Assembly: GCA_023423795.1 (NCBI GenBank) | Contig: JAFAEX010000260.1 | Location: 1-63,902 of the forward strand | Direction: 5' to 3' | Source of the DNA: Chloroflexota bacterium | GTDB lineage: Bacteria > Chloroflexota > Chloroflexia > Thermomicrobiales > UBA6265 | Length of the DNA: 63,902 nucleotides | Shown: positions 9,500 to 18,776 of the stretch, piece after piece | Layout of the letters: each line of letters starts with the position of its first letter | Position numbering within the stretch: the stretch's first letter is position 1 | The notes under the pieces: generated by a model | The model's database searches: none | What the model was told of the DNA's origin: nothing | The model's input: only the letters and a program-made list of their open reading frames with translations | Program-made: the position numbers and the translations under genes

Positions 9500-10645
9500 T
9501 TACGGCCAGCGCACGAGCGACGATGCCTCGACCCGGCCCGATCCGTGGCGCACGGTCAGCACGTAGGTGAAATACCCGCCCGCGCCCAGCCGCTCGAAGA
9601 GACCCTTCCAGTGGACGATCTCCTCCAGCCGCGACGGGCGCTGGCGGGCAAGCATCGCGCCGAGCGTGTAGAGCGCCTGCGGGATGGTGGCCGCCGAGTG
9701 GACCTCCAACCGGGCATCCAGCCCATCCCGCGCGGCGACCTCCCGAAGCCTGGCGAGCACGAATGGCCCCTCGGCGTCGCCAGGCCCCTCGGCGTAGATC
9801 ACCGCCGTGCCCGTGTCGCTCAGGCGGGCGGCGATGCCGTCGAGCAGCGGGTTCAGGACGACCAGCCCGTCTTCGCCGCCCGCGCCGTAGAGCGGGAACC
9901 CGGTCCCGTCCGGCACCGGGATGAACGGCGGGTTGCAGGTGATGAGATCGAACCGGCGGTCGCCGAGCGGCGCGAACAGGTCGCCGGCGGACGCGCGATG
10001 GCGATCGGCGACGCCGTTCAGCGCGGCATTGAACCCTGCCGCGGCGACGGCCTCCGGCGAGAGGTCGATCGCGGTCCAGTCGAGGCCGGGTGTCCGCAGC
10101 GCGGCGGAGAGGCCGGCGATGCCGCTGCCGCAGCACAGGTCGGCGGCATCGCCCTCGGTCGGCAATGCCGGCGCGAGCCGCAGCAGCGCCGAGGCGAGCG
10201 AGAGCGAATCCGGCCCCATGTACACCGCGCCGCCACCCGGCGGGGAGGCCGGATAGTACGGGTTCGTCGAGCAAAGATAAAAGCCGCCGAACCACGAGAC
10301 GACGGAGCGGCCCTCGGTGTGGAATGCATCCGATTCCGCGTCATGCGCCAGCAGGCCGGCGGCGACGGAGGCTTCGACCACGTCGTACCCGACCGCATCC
10401 ACGAGGGCATCCGAGCGGACCGGGTCGGCCAGCAGGAAGAGGCGCAGCGCGGCCCCAAGGGCGGGCGGCGCAGTCTCCAGCCGCTGGGCGAAGGCCTCGC
10501 GGTCCGGGTACGGGGAGCGCGCGTAGTCGAGCCGGGCCGATTGCTGGAACGCGTCGTAGCCGATGCCGCGCAGGAACGCGCGCAGGACGGAGACGTTCTC
10601 TTCGGCCGGGTCGAGCGCGGACCAGTCGCCTTCGGTCGCCTTCAT
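9500..10645 (-). CDS. Class I SAM-dependent methyltransferase with NPPF motif
   Basis: A 381-residue methyltransferase. The SAM motif I is DLCCGSGIAGL at residues 169-179, and the catalytic NPPF at 238-241 marks the group that methylates amide, amino or ring nitrogens (HemK/PrmC-, RsmC- and N6-adenine-like enzymes). Residues 1-150 form an extra N-terminal domain with no recognisable motif. Its start overlaps the stop of the ATPase gene (ATGA), so it is translationally coupled to a peptide-type importer, an unusual partner. The target (protein, RNA or small imported molecule) cannot be told from sequence. Confidence 0.85.
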   Translation of the reverse strand: MKATEGDWSALDPAEENVSVLRAFLRGIGYDAFQQSARLDYARSPYPDREAFAQRLETAPPALGAALRLFLLADPVRSDALVDAVGYDVVEASVAAGLLAHDAESDAFHTEGRSVVSWFGGFYLCSTNPYYPASPPGGGAVYMGPDSLSLASALLRLAPALPTEGDAADLCCGSGIAGLSAALRTPGLDWTAIDLSPEAVAAAGFNAALNGVADRHRASAGDLFAPLGDRRFDLITCNPPFIPVPDGTGFPLYGAGGEDGLVVLNPLLDGIAARLSDTGTAVIYAEGPGDAEGPFVLARLREVAARDGLDARLEVHSAATIPQALYTLGAMLARQRPSRLEEIVHWKGLFERLGAGGYFTYVLTVRHGSGRVEASSLVRWP

Positions 10646-11667
10646 GCCAGCGCCCCGATCGCGGGCGCACCGCCGGTCGCCGCCGGGTAGGCCGAGGCGG
10701 CGGCGACCTCCTCGGCGAAGTGGCAGGCCGCCAGCGCGCCGGTCGCGGCCACCGGGCGCAGTTCGGGTCGCTCCGTCGAGCAGACCGGGCGGGCGAACGG
10801 GCAGCGCGGGTGGAACGGGCAGCCCGACGGCCGGTCGATCGGCGACGGCACCTCGCCCGAGAGCCCGGAGCGGCGGCCGCCTCCGGTGGAGTGGTCCGGG
10901 ATCGAGCGCAGCAGCGCCAGCGTGTACGGATGCGCCGGCCGGTCGAACACGGTCGCCGCCGGGCCTTGCTCGACGATGCGGCCGAGGTACATCACCGCCA
11001 CGTCGGAGCAGAGGTAGCGAACGACGCGCAAGTCGTGCGAAATGAACAGGTAGGTCAGGCCGATGCGGGATTGCAGGTCGCGCAGGAGGTTCAGCACCTG
11101 CGCCTGCACCGAAACGTCGAGGGCGGAAACCGGTTCGTCCAGCAGCAGCAGATCCGGTTCCAGCGCGAGGGCGCGGGCGATGTTCACCCGCTGCCGCTGG
11201 CCGCCGGACAATTGGTGCGGGTAGCGGGCGCGCATTGTCTGCGGCAGCCCGACGAGGTCGAACAACTCGGCGACGCGGCGCCCACGGCTCGCGGTATCGC
11301 CCGCGCGGAAGATGCGCAGCGGTTCTTCCACCGCCGCCCCGACCGCCATCCGCGGCGGCAGCGCGGCGTAGGAATCCTGGAAGACGAGTTGCACCCGCCG
11401 CCGGTAGGCGCGCAACCCGTCGCCCTTGAGCGCTTCGACATCCTCGCCGCGGAAGAGCACCCGACCCCGCGTCGGATCTTCCAACCGGACGATGGTCCGC
11501 AGCAGCGTGCTCTTGCCGCAGCCGCTTTCGCCGACGACGCCGACGATCGTGCCCGGTTCGACCGCAAGGTCGATGCCGTCCAGCGCCCACAGTTCGCGGT
11601 TGCCGTGGCCTCGGGCTCGGAACGCCTTGGCCAGCCCTTCGATTTCCAGCACCGGCCGCTCAGCCAC
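10642..11667 (-). CDS. Peptide-type ABC transporter ATPase (DppF/OppF type)
   Basis: A 341-residue ATPase with Walker A GESGCGKST (residues 46-54), signature LSGGQRQR and Walker B LLLLDEP, plus the C-terminal oligopeptide-transporter extension containing CPFHPRCPFARPVC. It powers import with the partner ATPase at 11660. The GTG start lies inside the end of the upstream gene (8-base overlap) and its own end overlaps the methyltransferase start, so translation is tightly coupled. Substrates of this class include di/oligopeptides, nickel and some oligosaccharides. Confidence 0.93.
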   Translation of the reverse strand: MAERPVLEIEGLAKAFRARGHGNRELWALDGIDLAVEPGTIVGVVGESGCGKSTLLRTIVRLEDPTRGRVLFRGEDVEALKGDGLRAYRRRVQLVFQDSYAALPPRMAVGAAVEEPLRIFRAGDTASRGRRVAELFDLVGLPQTMRARYPHQLSGGQRQRVNIARALALEPDLLLLDEPVSALDVSVQAQVLNLLRDLQSRIGLTYLFISHDLRVVRYLCSDVAVMYLGRIVEQGPAATVFDRPAHPYTLALLRSIPDHSTGGGRRSGLSGEVPSPIDRPSGCPFHPRCPFARPVCSTERPELRPVAATGALAACHFAEEVAAASAYPAATGGAPAIGALA

Positions 11668-12712
11668 GGGCCGCGTCCTCCCCCGCCGCGCCGGGCACGA
11701 TCGGGAACCAGCAGGCGGCGGCGCGCCCCGGTATCGCCGCCAGCGGCTCGAGCAGCGGCCGTTCCGCCACGCAGCGCGGTTGCGCGCGCGGGCAGCGCGG
11801 CGCGAACACGCACCCCGGCGGCAAATGGGCCAGATTCGGCAGGCTTCCCTCGATGGCCGGCAGCGGCACCCCGCGTTCGCTTTCGAGCGTCGGCGCGGAG
11901 GCCACCAGCGCGGAGGTGTACGGGTGCGCCGGTTCGCCCAGCGCCGCGCCCGCCGGCCCGAGTTCGACCGCCTTGCCGGCGTACATGACCAGCACCCGGT
12001 CGGAAATGCTTGAGACTACGCCGAGGTCGTGGCTGATGAAGATCATCGCGAAGCCGAGCGTGCGCTTCAGGTCGTCTAGCAGGTCGATGATCTGGGCCTG
12101 GATGGAAACGTCGAGCGCTGTCGTCGGTTCGTCCGCGATCAGCAGGGCCGGGTCCAGCATCAGCGCCATCGCGATGGCGACACGCTGCCGCAACCCGCCG
12201 GAGAGTTCCCACGGGTAGGATCGCAGCCGCTGCTCCGGCGAGGAGACGCCGACCAGCCGCAGTTTTTCGATGGCCAGCTTCGCGGCGTCGGCGCGTGAAA
12301 CCCGCCGGTGGGCGCGCACCACGTCGGTCATCTGCGCGCCGATGGTGAACAGCGGGTTGAGGGCGGTTTGCGGGTCCTGGAACACCATGCCGATGGAGGC
12401 GCCGCGCAGCGCCCGGAGTTGCTCCGGCGTGGCCGCGCGCAAATCCTGCCCGCGGAACAGGATCTCGCCGCCGGCGACCCGGCCGGGGTAGTCGATCAGC
12501 CCCATGATGGCGAGGCAGGCGACGCTCTTGCCGCTGCCGCTTTCGCCGACGATGCCGAGGCATTCGCCGGCGGCGACGTCGAAGGAGACGGCGTCCACGG
12601 CGGTGACCGTGCCGTCGCGGGTCGCGAAGACGGCGGTCAGGTCGCGCACCGAAAGGACGGGCGGCGTTTGCTCCGACGTCGGGATGGTCGGTTGGTTCAG
12701 GGTTGCGCTCAC
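11660..12712 (-). CDS. Peptide-type ABC transporter ATPase (DppD/OppD type)
   Basis: A 350-residue ATPase with Walker A GESGSGKS (residues about 55-62), a signature region reading LSGGLRQR, Walker B ALLIADEP and the C-terminal Opp/Dpp domain GCVFAPRCPRAQPRC. The GTG start is one base from the permease stop. It should pair with the second ATPase downstream as a heterodimeric motor. Confidence 0.93.
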   Translation of the reverse strand: MSATLNQPTIPTSEQTPPVLSVRDLTAVFATRDGTVTAVDAVSFDVAAGECLGIVGESGSGKSVACLAIMGLIDYPGRVAGGEILFRGQDLRAATPEQLRALRGASIGMVFQDPQTALNPLFTIGAQMTDVVRAHRRVSRADAAKLAIEKLRLVGVSSPEQRLRSYPWELSGGLRQRVAIAMALMLDPALLIADEPTTALDVSIQAQIIDLLDDLKRTLGFAMIFISHDLGVVSSISDRVLVMYAGKAVELGPAGAALGEPAHPYTSALVASAPTLESERGVPLPAIEGSLPNLAHLPPGCVFAPRCPRAQPRCVAERPLLEPLAAIPGRAAACWFPIVPGAAGEDAARG

Positions 12713-12713
12713 G

Positions 12714-13682
12714 TCACACCGTCTGCAATCGCGGGTCCAGCAACTGGCGCAGCCCCTCGCTGACGAGGTTCAGGCCGAGGGTCGTGATGAGGACGGCCAG
12801 CCCCGGGAAGGCGATCACCCACCAGGCGGAGGCGATGTACTGCACCCCGTCCAGCATCATGCCGCCCAGCGAGGGCGTCGGCGGCTGGATGCCCAGCCCG
12901 AGGAACGACAGGGTCGCCTCGAAGATGATCAGCGCCGAAAACTGCAGCGTGGCGATGACGGCCACCGCCGGGAGCACGTTCGGCATCACATAGCGGACCC
13001 CTATCCGCAACCTCCCCGCGCCGAGCACCTGCGCCGCCTTCACGTAGTCCTTTTGCATCTCCTGCAGGACGCTGCCGCGGACGACGCGGGCGAAGTACAC
13101 CCACCCCGCCAGCCCGAGCAGCAGCACGAGGATCGGGATCGAGGTGCGGGTGGCGGTGACGATCGCCATCGCCAGCACCACATACGGAAAGGCGAGTTGC
13201 ACGTCCACGATCCGCATCAGGAATTGGTCAACCCGGCCCCCGAACAACCCGGCCAGCATGCCGACGCCGACGCCGAGCGCCAGCGAGATCACGAGCCCGA
13301 GGCTGGCCAGCCCGAGCGAGACTCGGATGCCGTAGAGGATGCGGGTGAACATGTCCCGCCCCAACCCGTCGGTGCCGAGCAGGAACTCGGTGCTGCCGTC
13401 GTTGGAGGCGTCCCAGAAGGGGCCGTGCAACCGGGCGACAAGGTTGTTGCGCGACGGCTCGTAGGGCGTCAGCAGCGGCGCGGCGAGCGCGGCAGCGACG
13501 ACGATCCCGAAGATCAGCAGGCCGATCAGCAACGTCCGGCTGCCACGCCGCGACAGGAAATCCGGCCACGACCGCGCCCGGGCGGCGGGGCCCGGCGCGG
13601 CCGGTACCCCGAGCGCGCCGGCGTCGTCCGTGTTCGCCGCGCCGACGGCGGCGATTGCTGCTCCCTGGTCCGGTGCGGTCAC
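12714..13682 (-). CDS. Peptide-type ABC transporter permease (DppC type)
   Basis: A 322-residue membrane permease. The N-terminal 40 residues are Ala/Pro-rich and cytosolic. The first membrane helix (LLIGLLIFGIVVAAALAAPL) is followed by the DppC-type periplasmic loop with LLGTDGLGRDMFTRILYG. The EAA loop reads MQKDYVKAAQVLGAGRLRI. The GTG start overlaps the previous permease stop by four bases. Confidence 0.92.
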   Translation of the reverse strand: MTAPDQGAAIAAVGAANTDDAGALGVPAAPGPAARARSWPDFLSRRGSRTLLIGLLIFGIVVAAALAAPLLTPYEPSRNNLVARLHGPFWDASNDGSTEFLLGTDGLGRDMFTRILYGIRVSLGLASLGLVISLALGVGVGMLAGLFGGRVDQFLMRIVDVQLAFPYVVLAMAIVTATRTSIPILVLLLGLAGWVYFARVVRGSVLQEMQKDYVKAAQVLGAGRLRIGVRYVMPNVLPAVAVIATLQFSALIIFEATLSFLGLGIQPPTPSLGGMMLDGVQYIASAWWVIAFPGLAVLITTLGLNLVSEGLRQLLDPRLQTV

Positions 13683-14602
13683 GCCTCGATCCTGATGCGC
13701 GGGTCAAGCGCCATGTAGACGATGTCGATGAACAGGTTGACGAAGACGAAGATGGCGGCGGTGACGATGGTGATCGCCTGCACCAGCGGGTAGTCGCGCG
13801 CGTTCACCGCGTCGATCGCCAATTGCCCGAGGCCGGGGTAATTGAACACGACCTCGGTGACGATGGTGCCGCCGAGCAGGTAGCCGAGGTCGATGCCGAC
13901 GACGGTGATGAGCGGCAATGCCGCGTTCCGCAGCGCGTACCCGTAGGTAATCCGGGCGTCGGAGATGCCGAAGGCGCGCGCGGTCCGGACGTAGTCCTGC
14001 GACAGGCTGTCCAGCATGCCCGTCCTAATAACGCGCAAGTCCGTCGGCAGCACCGCGAGGGCGATGGCCAGCGTCGGCAGCACGAGGCTGATCGGCCCCT
14101 GGAAACCGACGGCGGGGAACCAGCCGAGCCGGACCGAGAAGACCATGACCAGCAAAAGGCCGACCCAGAAGGTCGGCGCCGACTGCCCGAGCGCCGCCAG
14201 CGTCAGCCCGAGGCGGTCCATCGGGCCGTCCGGCTTGCGCGCCCCGGCGATGCCGATCCACAGCGCCGTCGCCACCGCGACGACCAACGCGGAAAGCGCC
14301 AGCAGCGCGGTGCGCGGCAGCCGCTCGGCGATCAGGCCGAAGACGGGAACCTGATACCGGAACGACTCGCCGAAGTCGCCGCGCGGCAACCCTGACAGGA
14401 ATTTCAGCAACTGCTGGAGGATCGGGGTGTCGGTGCCGAACTCCGCCCGGTAGCGGTCGAGCACTTCCGGGCTGACGAAGATCGGCGCCTTGAGCCGGGC
14501 CGGGTCGCCGGCGGTCAACCGCATCAGGATGAAGACCGCCAGCACGATGACGGCCAGCATCAGCAGGTTCTGGGCGAGTCGCCGGAGCACGAAACGGCTC
14601 AT
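13679..14602 (-). CDS. Peptide-type ABC transporter permease (DppB type)
   Basis: A 307-residue permease starting with the DppB signature MSRFVLRRLAQNLLMLAVIV and containing the EAA loop SQDYVRTARAFGISDARI. About six membrane helices are present. It is the first permease after the binding-protein gene, separated from it by a 129-base gap that folds as a long hairpin, and is coupled to the DppC-type partner. Confidence 0.92.
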   Translation of the reverse strand: MSRFVLRRLAQNLLMLAVIVLAVFILMRLTAGDPARLKAPIFVSPEVLDRYRAEFGTDTPILQQLLKFLSGLPRGDFGESFRYQVPVFGLIAERLPRTALLALSALVVAVATALWIGIAGARKPDGPMDRLGLTLAALGQSAPTFWVGLLLVMVFSVRLGWFPAVGFQGPISLVLPTLAIALAVLPTDLRVIRTGMLDSLSQDYVRTARAFGISDARITYGYALRNAALPLITVVGIDLGYLLGGTIVTEVVFNYPGLGQLAIDAVNARDYPLVQAITIVTAAIFVFVNLFIDIVYMALDPRIRIEA

Positions 14603-14641
14603 GCCGCGGGCCTCATTCCAACGAAGTGCCGAGTAACAAGT

Positions 14642-14718
14642 GCCGAGTGCCGGGTGCCGGGTGCTCTATGCCGCGGACGAGCGTCGCCGCTCTCGGCATT
14701 TCGCACCCGGCACTCGGC
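14642..14718. repeat. Family D (GTGCCGAGTGCC) hairpin between binding protein and permease
   Basis: Perfect 16-bp arms GCCGAGTGCCGGGTGC (14642-14657) and its complement (14703-14718). The same GTGCCGAGTGCC wording recurs near 23804-23850, 24008-24030 and 36127-36198, so this is a dispersed repeat as well as an intercistronic stem-loop. Confidence 0.7.
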
Positions 14719-14731
14719 GCTCCGTCGCGGC

Positions 14732-16339
14732 CTACCCTTCCTTGGAGGCGAAGCGCATCAGCGGTTCGCCGACCAGCGGGACGCGGCCGTAGTCCTTGAC
14801 CTTGCTGTTGACGATGAACGGCCACAGCTCGTCGGACAGGTACAGGCCGGGCTGGAGATCCCAGATGTAGGCGGCGGCGTCGTTGATCGCGGCCAGCCGC
14901 TCCTCGCCCTGCGTAGAGCGCTGGGCCTCGATCAGCGGCGGGATGTTGGGGTCGTTCAGGCTGAAGACGGCTTCGGCGGTCGGCCCGGCGTAGAAGCCGA
15001 GGATGAAGTCCGGGTCGTAGTCGAACGACGCCAGCGTGTTGAGCGTCAGGTCGTACTGGTTGTAGCTGGTGCGGAACGCACCGACTTCCAGCGTGGTGAC
15101 GTCCACCGTGATGCCGACGTCCTGCAGGAACTGGACGACGGCCTGGTCGATCTCCTTCTGCTTCGGCACCAGCGTGGTGGTCGCCATCGTCAGCGTGAGG
15201 TCGCCGTCGAACCCGGCGGCGGCCAGCAGTTCGCGGGCCTTCTCCGGGTTGTACTCGAACCGCTCCGGCTGCTCCTCGTAGCCCGGCGCGTTGGTGGCGA
15301 TGCTGGAGTACGGCACCTTGCCGACGCCTTCGAGGATGGCCTCGACGATGGCGGGGCGGTCGATCGCGTAGGCCAGCGCCTGCCGGACCTCCTTGGAGGC
15401 CATGTTCCCGGTGTTCTGGTAGATGTAAAGGATCTGGGTCAGCGGCGGGACGTCCACCACGTAGTAGTTGGCATCGCCCTCGACCTGGGCGAGCTGCTCG
15501 GCGGAGCAGCGGGTGATGATGTCCACCTGCCCGGCGAGCAGGGCGTTGATCCGGGCGTTCGAATCCTGGATGTACTCCAGCACCACCCCGCCAAGCTTCG
15601 GCGCGCCGCCCCAGTAGTCGGGGTTGGCTTCGACGGTGATCTTGTTGTCGGCGTAGGAAACGAACTTGAACGGGCCGGCGCCCATCGCGCGCTGGTTGAA
15701 CAACTCGGGGTCGGCGATGTCGGCGGCCGGGAAGATCGGCATCACCGCCAGCGCCTTTTCGATCGGGCCGAACGGCTGCTCGGTGACGACCTCGACCGTC
15801 GTCTCGTCGATGATGTTGCAGACGCCGGCCGGGAAGATCAGGTTATGCCAGGCGAGGCCGGATTCCGGATTGCCGATGCGGTCGATGGTCGCCTTGACGT
15901 CCTCGGCGGTGACCGGGGAGCCGTCGTGGAAGGTGACGCCCTCGCGCAGCGTGAGCCGGGTGGTGGTCGGCGAGACCAGTTCCCACTCGGTGGCGAGGTG
16001 GCCGACGATCTCGCCGTCCGCGCTGTCGTAGCCGAGCAGCGAGTCGTGGACCAGCGACGCGACCTGCGCGTCCACCAGCCCGAAGACGGAGTAGGAATCC
16101 CACTGGGCCGAGGTCGGCGGCTCGGCGTTGCCGATCACCAGCACGCCGGATGGCGCGGCTCCACCCTCGGCCGCCGGGCTGGCGTCCTGGGCAGCGGCCT
16201 CGCCGCGCAGCATGGCCGACGCCGCGCCGAGCGAAATGCCCGCCGCGGCCGCGCCGCGCAGGAAGTCGCGCCGGGATACGTCTCCGCGCGCCAAGCCGGC
16301 ACGCAACCGGTCGATCGCCGCCCGATCCTGTTCGCTCAT
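14732..16339 (-). CDS. Peptide-type ABC transporter substrate-binding protein (family 5)
   Basis: A 535-residue extracellular binding protein of the DppA/OppA class. The Tat leader is clear (SRRDFLRGAAAAGISLGAAS, ending near AAAQDASPAAEGG). The mature region has REGVTFHDGSPVTAEDVKAT, the family hallmark, and VRQALAYAIDR. The start ATG follows GAGGGAG. It heads the seven-gene minus-strand operon running down to 8337. A promoter candidate lies at 16501-16528. The ligand may be a peptide or an oligosaccharide, since this class binds both. Confidence 0.93.
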   Translation of the reverse strand: MSEQDRAAIDRLRAGLARGDVSRRDFLRGAAAAGISLGAASAMLRGEAAAQDASPAAEGGAAPSGVLVIGNAEPPTSAQWDSYSVFGLVDAQVASLVHDSLLGYDSADGEIVGHLATEWELVSPTTTRLTLREGVTFHDGSPVTAEDVKATIDRIGNPESGLAWHNLIFPAGVCNIIDETTVEVVTEQPFGPIEKALAVMPIFPAADIADPELFNQRAMGAGPFKFVSYADNKITVEANPDYWGGAPKLGGVVLEYIQDSNARINALLAGQVDIITRCSAEQLAQVEGDANYYVVDVPPLTQILYIYQNTGNMASKEVRQALAYAIDRPAIVEAILEGVGKVPYSSIATNAPGYEEQPERFEYNPEKARELLAAAGFDGDLTLTMATTTLVPKQKEIDQAVVQFLQDVGITVDVTTLEVGAFRTSYNQYDLTLNTLASFDYDPDFILGFYAGPTAEAVFSLNDPNIPPLIEAQRSTQGEERLAAINDAAAYIWDLQPGLYLSDELWPFIVNSKVKDYGRVPLVGEPLMRFASKEG

Positions 16340-16500
16340 CGGTTCGACTCCCTCGTCTTCTCCGGGACGGTCCCCCACCGGGACCAACCCGGCGCCGCGA
16401 TACGCCGACCTGGCGCACCGCCCATTCGCCACGAATAGCGATGGTGCGACCGTGCCGGCCGGCTCCGCCGCTCCTCGGGTGCGCGCTGGGACTTAGTTGT

Positions 16501-16528
16501 ATCCTAGCAAGAAACCCAAATGGTGCAA
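16501..16528 (-). promoter_or_regulatory. Sigma70-type promoter candidate for the peptide-type importer operon
   Basis: On the minus strand TTGCAC (16523-16528), a 16-base spacer and TAGGAT (16501-16506) match 5 and 4 of 6 consensus positions. It would start transcription near 16494, about 155 bases before the binding-protein ATG. It lies just upstream of the divergent ROK gene, whose product could bind here. Confidence 0.5.
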
Positions 16529-16568
16529 GGGGGTCGCGCCGGAGCGACCCGGACGGGGAGGAGCATCG

Positions 16569-17735
16569 GTGGGGTCGCTGGTCGCCAACGCGAGGCAACT
16601 GGACCTGTTGCGCCTCGTGCGTGCCGAAGCGCCGGTCACCCGCGGCGACCTCTCCCGGCGGACGGGTCTGAGCGCCAGCCAGGTCAGCCGCATCGTGTCC
16701 GAACTGATCGGCGCCGGGTTGGTCGAGGTGGACGACCGCGCGCACCCTGCAACCGGCCGACCCTCCGATCTGCTGCGGCTCGCCGGAGACGGGCGATGGG
16801 TCGTCGGGCTCGAAATCGGCGGCGGCATGATGGGCGCGGTCGTTACCAACCTCCGCGGGGAGGTCCGCGCGCGCCTGCTGGAGCCGCTGCCGCCGGTCGC
16901 CGACCGCGAGGAGGCGGTGGCCTGTTTCGCCGACCTCGCCCAGCGGGCGCTGGCGCGGTCGGCGGCGCGCTCCGAGGAGGTGCTGGGGCTCGGCGCGGGG
17001 CTCTACGCGGTCGTCGATCCGGTGCAAGGCACGGTGCTGGACTGGAGCGAGCATCCCGGCTGGGACGGATGGTGGCGCGGATTCGGTCTGCGTGACGCGC
17101 TGCGCGACCGCCTCGGCTGGGAGCACGTCACGATCGACGACGCGGTGCGGATGCGCGCGGTCGCCGAGGCGCGGCGGCCAGCGCCGGGTGTCCCGGCCGA
17201 TTTCGTCTACGTCCTGGCCGACTCCGGCATCGGCGCGGCGCTGGTGATCGACGGCCGCGCCTACTTCGGGCCGAACCGGCTCGCCGGGGAAATCGGGCAC
17301 GTCGCGCCGGAAGCGTCAGACGAGCCGTGCGCCTGCGGCCGGCGGGGGTGCCTCGAAGCGGTGGCGTCCTCATCTGCATTGGAACGGGAAGCGCGGCGAA
17401 CATGGCCTGACCCGTTGCCGGACGCCCGCGAGGTGCTGGCGATGGCCGACGGCGGCGACGACCGCGCGACCGCGATGGTCGAGCGGGCCGGCGACCGGCT
17501 GGCGGCCGTGCTCGCGTCCGCGGTCAGCCTCGTCTGCCCGTCGCTGGTGGTTGTCGGCGGCGCGCTGGCGCGTTCCAGCCGCTACCTCGCGGCGGTGGAC
17601 CGCGGGCTGGCGGCGCGGATTCACCCGCGGGCGACGGCCGGGCTGCGGGTCGAACGCAGCGGCCTCGGCCCGGAAGCCGGCGTCATCGGCGCGGCGACGG
17701 CGGCCCTGGACGAGTTGTTCGTGGCCTCGCCCTGA
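16569..17735 (+). CDS. ROK-family transcriptional regulator (NagC/XylR type)
   Basis: A 388-residue regulator with an N-terminal winged helix (residues about 8-60, VTRGDLSRRTGLSASQVSRI) and a ROK sugar-binding/kinase-like domain. The ROK zinc motif CACGRRGCLEA is at residues 254-264. It probably represses the divergent importer operon until a sugar binds. I chose GTG at 16569 because GGGGAGGAG lies just before it; an in-frame ATG at 16497 would overlap the promoter region. A PIG-L deacetylase gene follows 83 bases downstream on the same strand. Confidence 0.9.
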   Translation: MGSLVANARQLDLLRLVRAEAPVTRGDLSRRTGLSASQVSRIVSELIGAGLVEVDDRAHPATGRPSDLLRLAGDGRWVVGLEIGGGMMGAVVTNLRGEVRARLLEPLPPVADREEAVACFADLAQRALARSAARSEEVLGLGAGLYAVVDPVQGTVLDWSEHPGWDGWWRGFGLRDALRDRLGWEHVTIDDAVRMRAVAEARRPAPGVPADFVYVLADSGIGAALVIDGRAYFGPNRLAGEIGHVAPEASDEPCACGRRGCLEAVASSSALEREARRTWPDPLPDAREVLAMADGGDDRATAMVERAGDRLAAVLASAVSLVCPSLVVVGGALARSSRYLAAVDRGLAARIHPRATAGLRVERSGLGPEAGVIGAATAALDELFVASP

Positions 17736-17818
17736 CGGATGGCGGCGGGCGAACCGCGGCGAATCCCAATCAAGGGCCGGGGATGCGGCCCGGCGATCGT
17801 GCTGGAGGGAGGACGACG

Positions 17819-18550
17819 ATGGCGAACGAGGACCGGAAACTGAGCGTGCTGGCGTTCGGGGCGCACCCGGACGACCTCGAGTTCCAGATCGGCGGCACGC
17901 TGGCGAAGTACGCCGCGCGCGGCCACCGGGTGACGATGGCGGTGGTGACCAACGGCGACGTCGGCTCCAGCACGCTGCCGATGGAGGAGATCGCCGCGAT
18001 CCGCCACGAGGAAGCGAAGGCGGCGGCGGCCACGATCGGCGCCGACGTGATCTGGATCGGCTACCACGACGAGTTCTTTTTCCACACCGAGGAGAGCCGC
18101 CGGCGCCTGATCGACGTGATGCGCTCCGCCGAACCGGACGTCGTCCTCGCCCACTGGACCGACGACTACCACCCGGATCACAGCTTCAGCGGGCAGGCGG
18201 TCCGCGACGCCCGGATCATGACGGCGGTGCCGAACATCGAGACGGAGCACCCGCCGCTGAAGACGATCCCCAAGCTGTTCTTCTACGACACCCTCGCCGG
18301 GATCAACTTCACGCCCGAGGTCTACGTGGACATCTCGGAGACGTTCGAGACGAAGAAGGCGATGCTGGCCTGCCACGTCAGCCAGAACGCGTGGATCAGC
18401 GACATCTACGAAGGGACCAACTTCACCGAGATCATGGAGGTCCAGACGAAGTTCCGCGGCTTCCAGGCCGGGTTCCGCTACGCCGAAGGCTTCCGCGCAC
18501 TGGAAACGTGGCCGCGCGCCGCCGACTTCTCGCTGCTGCCGCTGGATTGA
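17819..18550 (+). CDS. PIG-L/LmbE-family deacetylase
   Basis: A 243-residue zinc-dependent N-deacetylase family protein. The metal motif AHPDDLE starts at residue 15 (His16, Asp18, Asp19) and a second metal/catalytic region reads DYHPDHSFSGQAV. The family removes acetyl groups from N-acetylglucosaminyl compounds (MshB, BshB, LmbE). There is no signal peptide, so it is cytosolic. GGAGGGAGG precedes the ATG. Following a ROK regulator, it fits amino-sugar use, though thiol-cofactor metabolism is an alternative. Confidence 0.9.
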   Translation: MANEDRKLSVLAFGAHPDDLEFQIGGTLAKYAARGHRVTMAVVTNGDVGSSTLPMEEIAAIRHEEAKAAAATIGADVIWIGYHDEFFFHTEESRRRLIDVMRSAEPDVVLAHWTDDYHPDHSFSGQAVRDARIMTAVPNIETEHPPLKTIPKLFFYDTLAGINFTPEVYVDISETFETKKAMLACHVSQNAWISDIYEGTNFTEIMEVQTKFRGFQAGFRYAEGFRALETWPRAADFSLLPLD

Positions 18551-18607
18551 GGTCGGCGGGTCGGCGGGTCGGCAGTTCGGCGAGTCGGCAGGTCGGCGGG
18601 TCGGCAG
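18551..18607. repeat. Tandem GGTCGGCG-type short repeat
   Basis: About seven imperfect copies of an 8-base unit (GGTCGGCG / AGTCGGCA) begin right after the PIG-L stop. A shorter relative lies near 19696-19712. It is low-complexity and has no coding potential I would trust. Confidence 0.65.
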
Positions 18608-18631
18608 AAACGCCGTCATCCGCAACACCCC

Positions 18632-18725
18632 GGTCATCCCGAGCATGTCGAGGAATCTCGGACGCGATTCGAGGAGTCGAACAGTCGAGGAGCGACGAGA
18701 TCCCTCGACAAGCTCGGGTTGACGG
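18632..18725. repeat. Family B palindrome, degenerate copy
   Basis: GGTCATCCCGAGCATGTCGAGG pairs imperfectly with CCTCGACAAGCTCGGGTTGACGG. It sits between the convergent PIG-L and creatininase-family genes. Confidence 0.65.
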
Positions 18726-18776
18726 AGACAATGCCGATCCGGGGAGGGCGGCGATGCCGCCCTCCCCGCACGTTCG

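Noticed and set aside
8337..10295. A single 652-residue fusion of a methyltransferase-region frame with the enolase-family enzyme
   Set aside because: The N-terminal part is an out-of-frame reading of the methyltransferase gene; GGGGAGGG and ATG at 9473 give the real enolase-family start.
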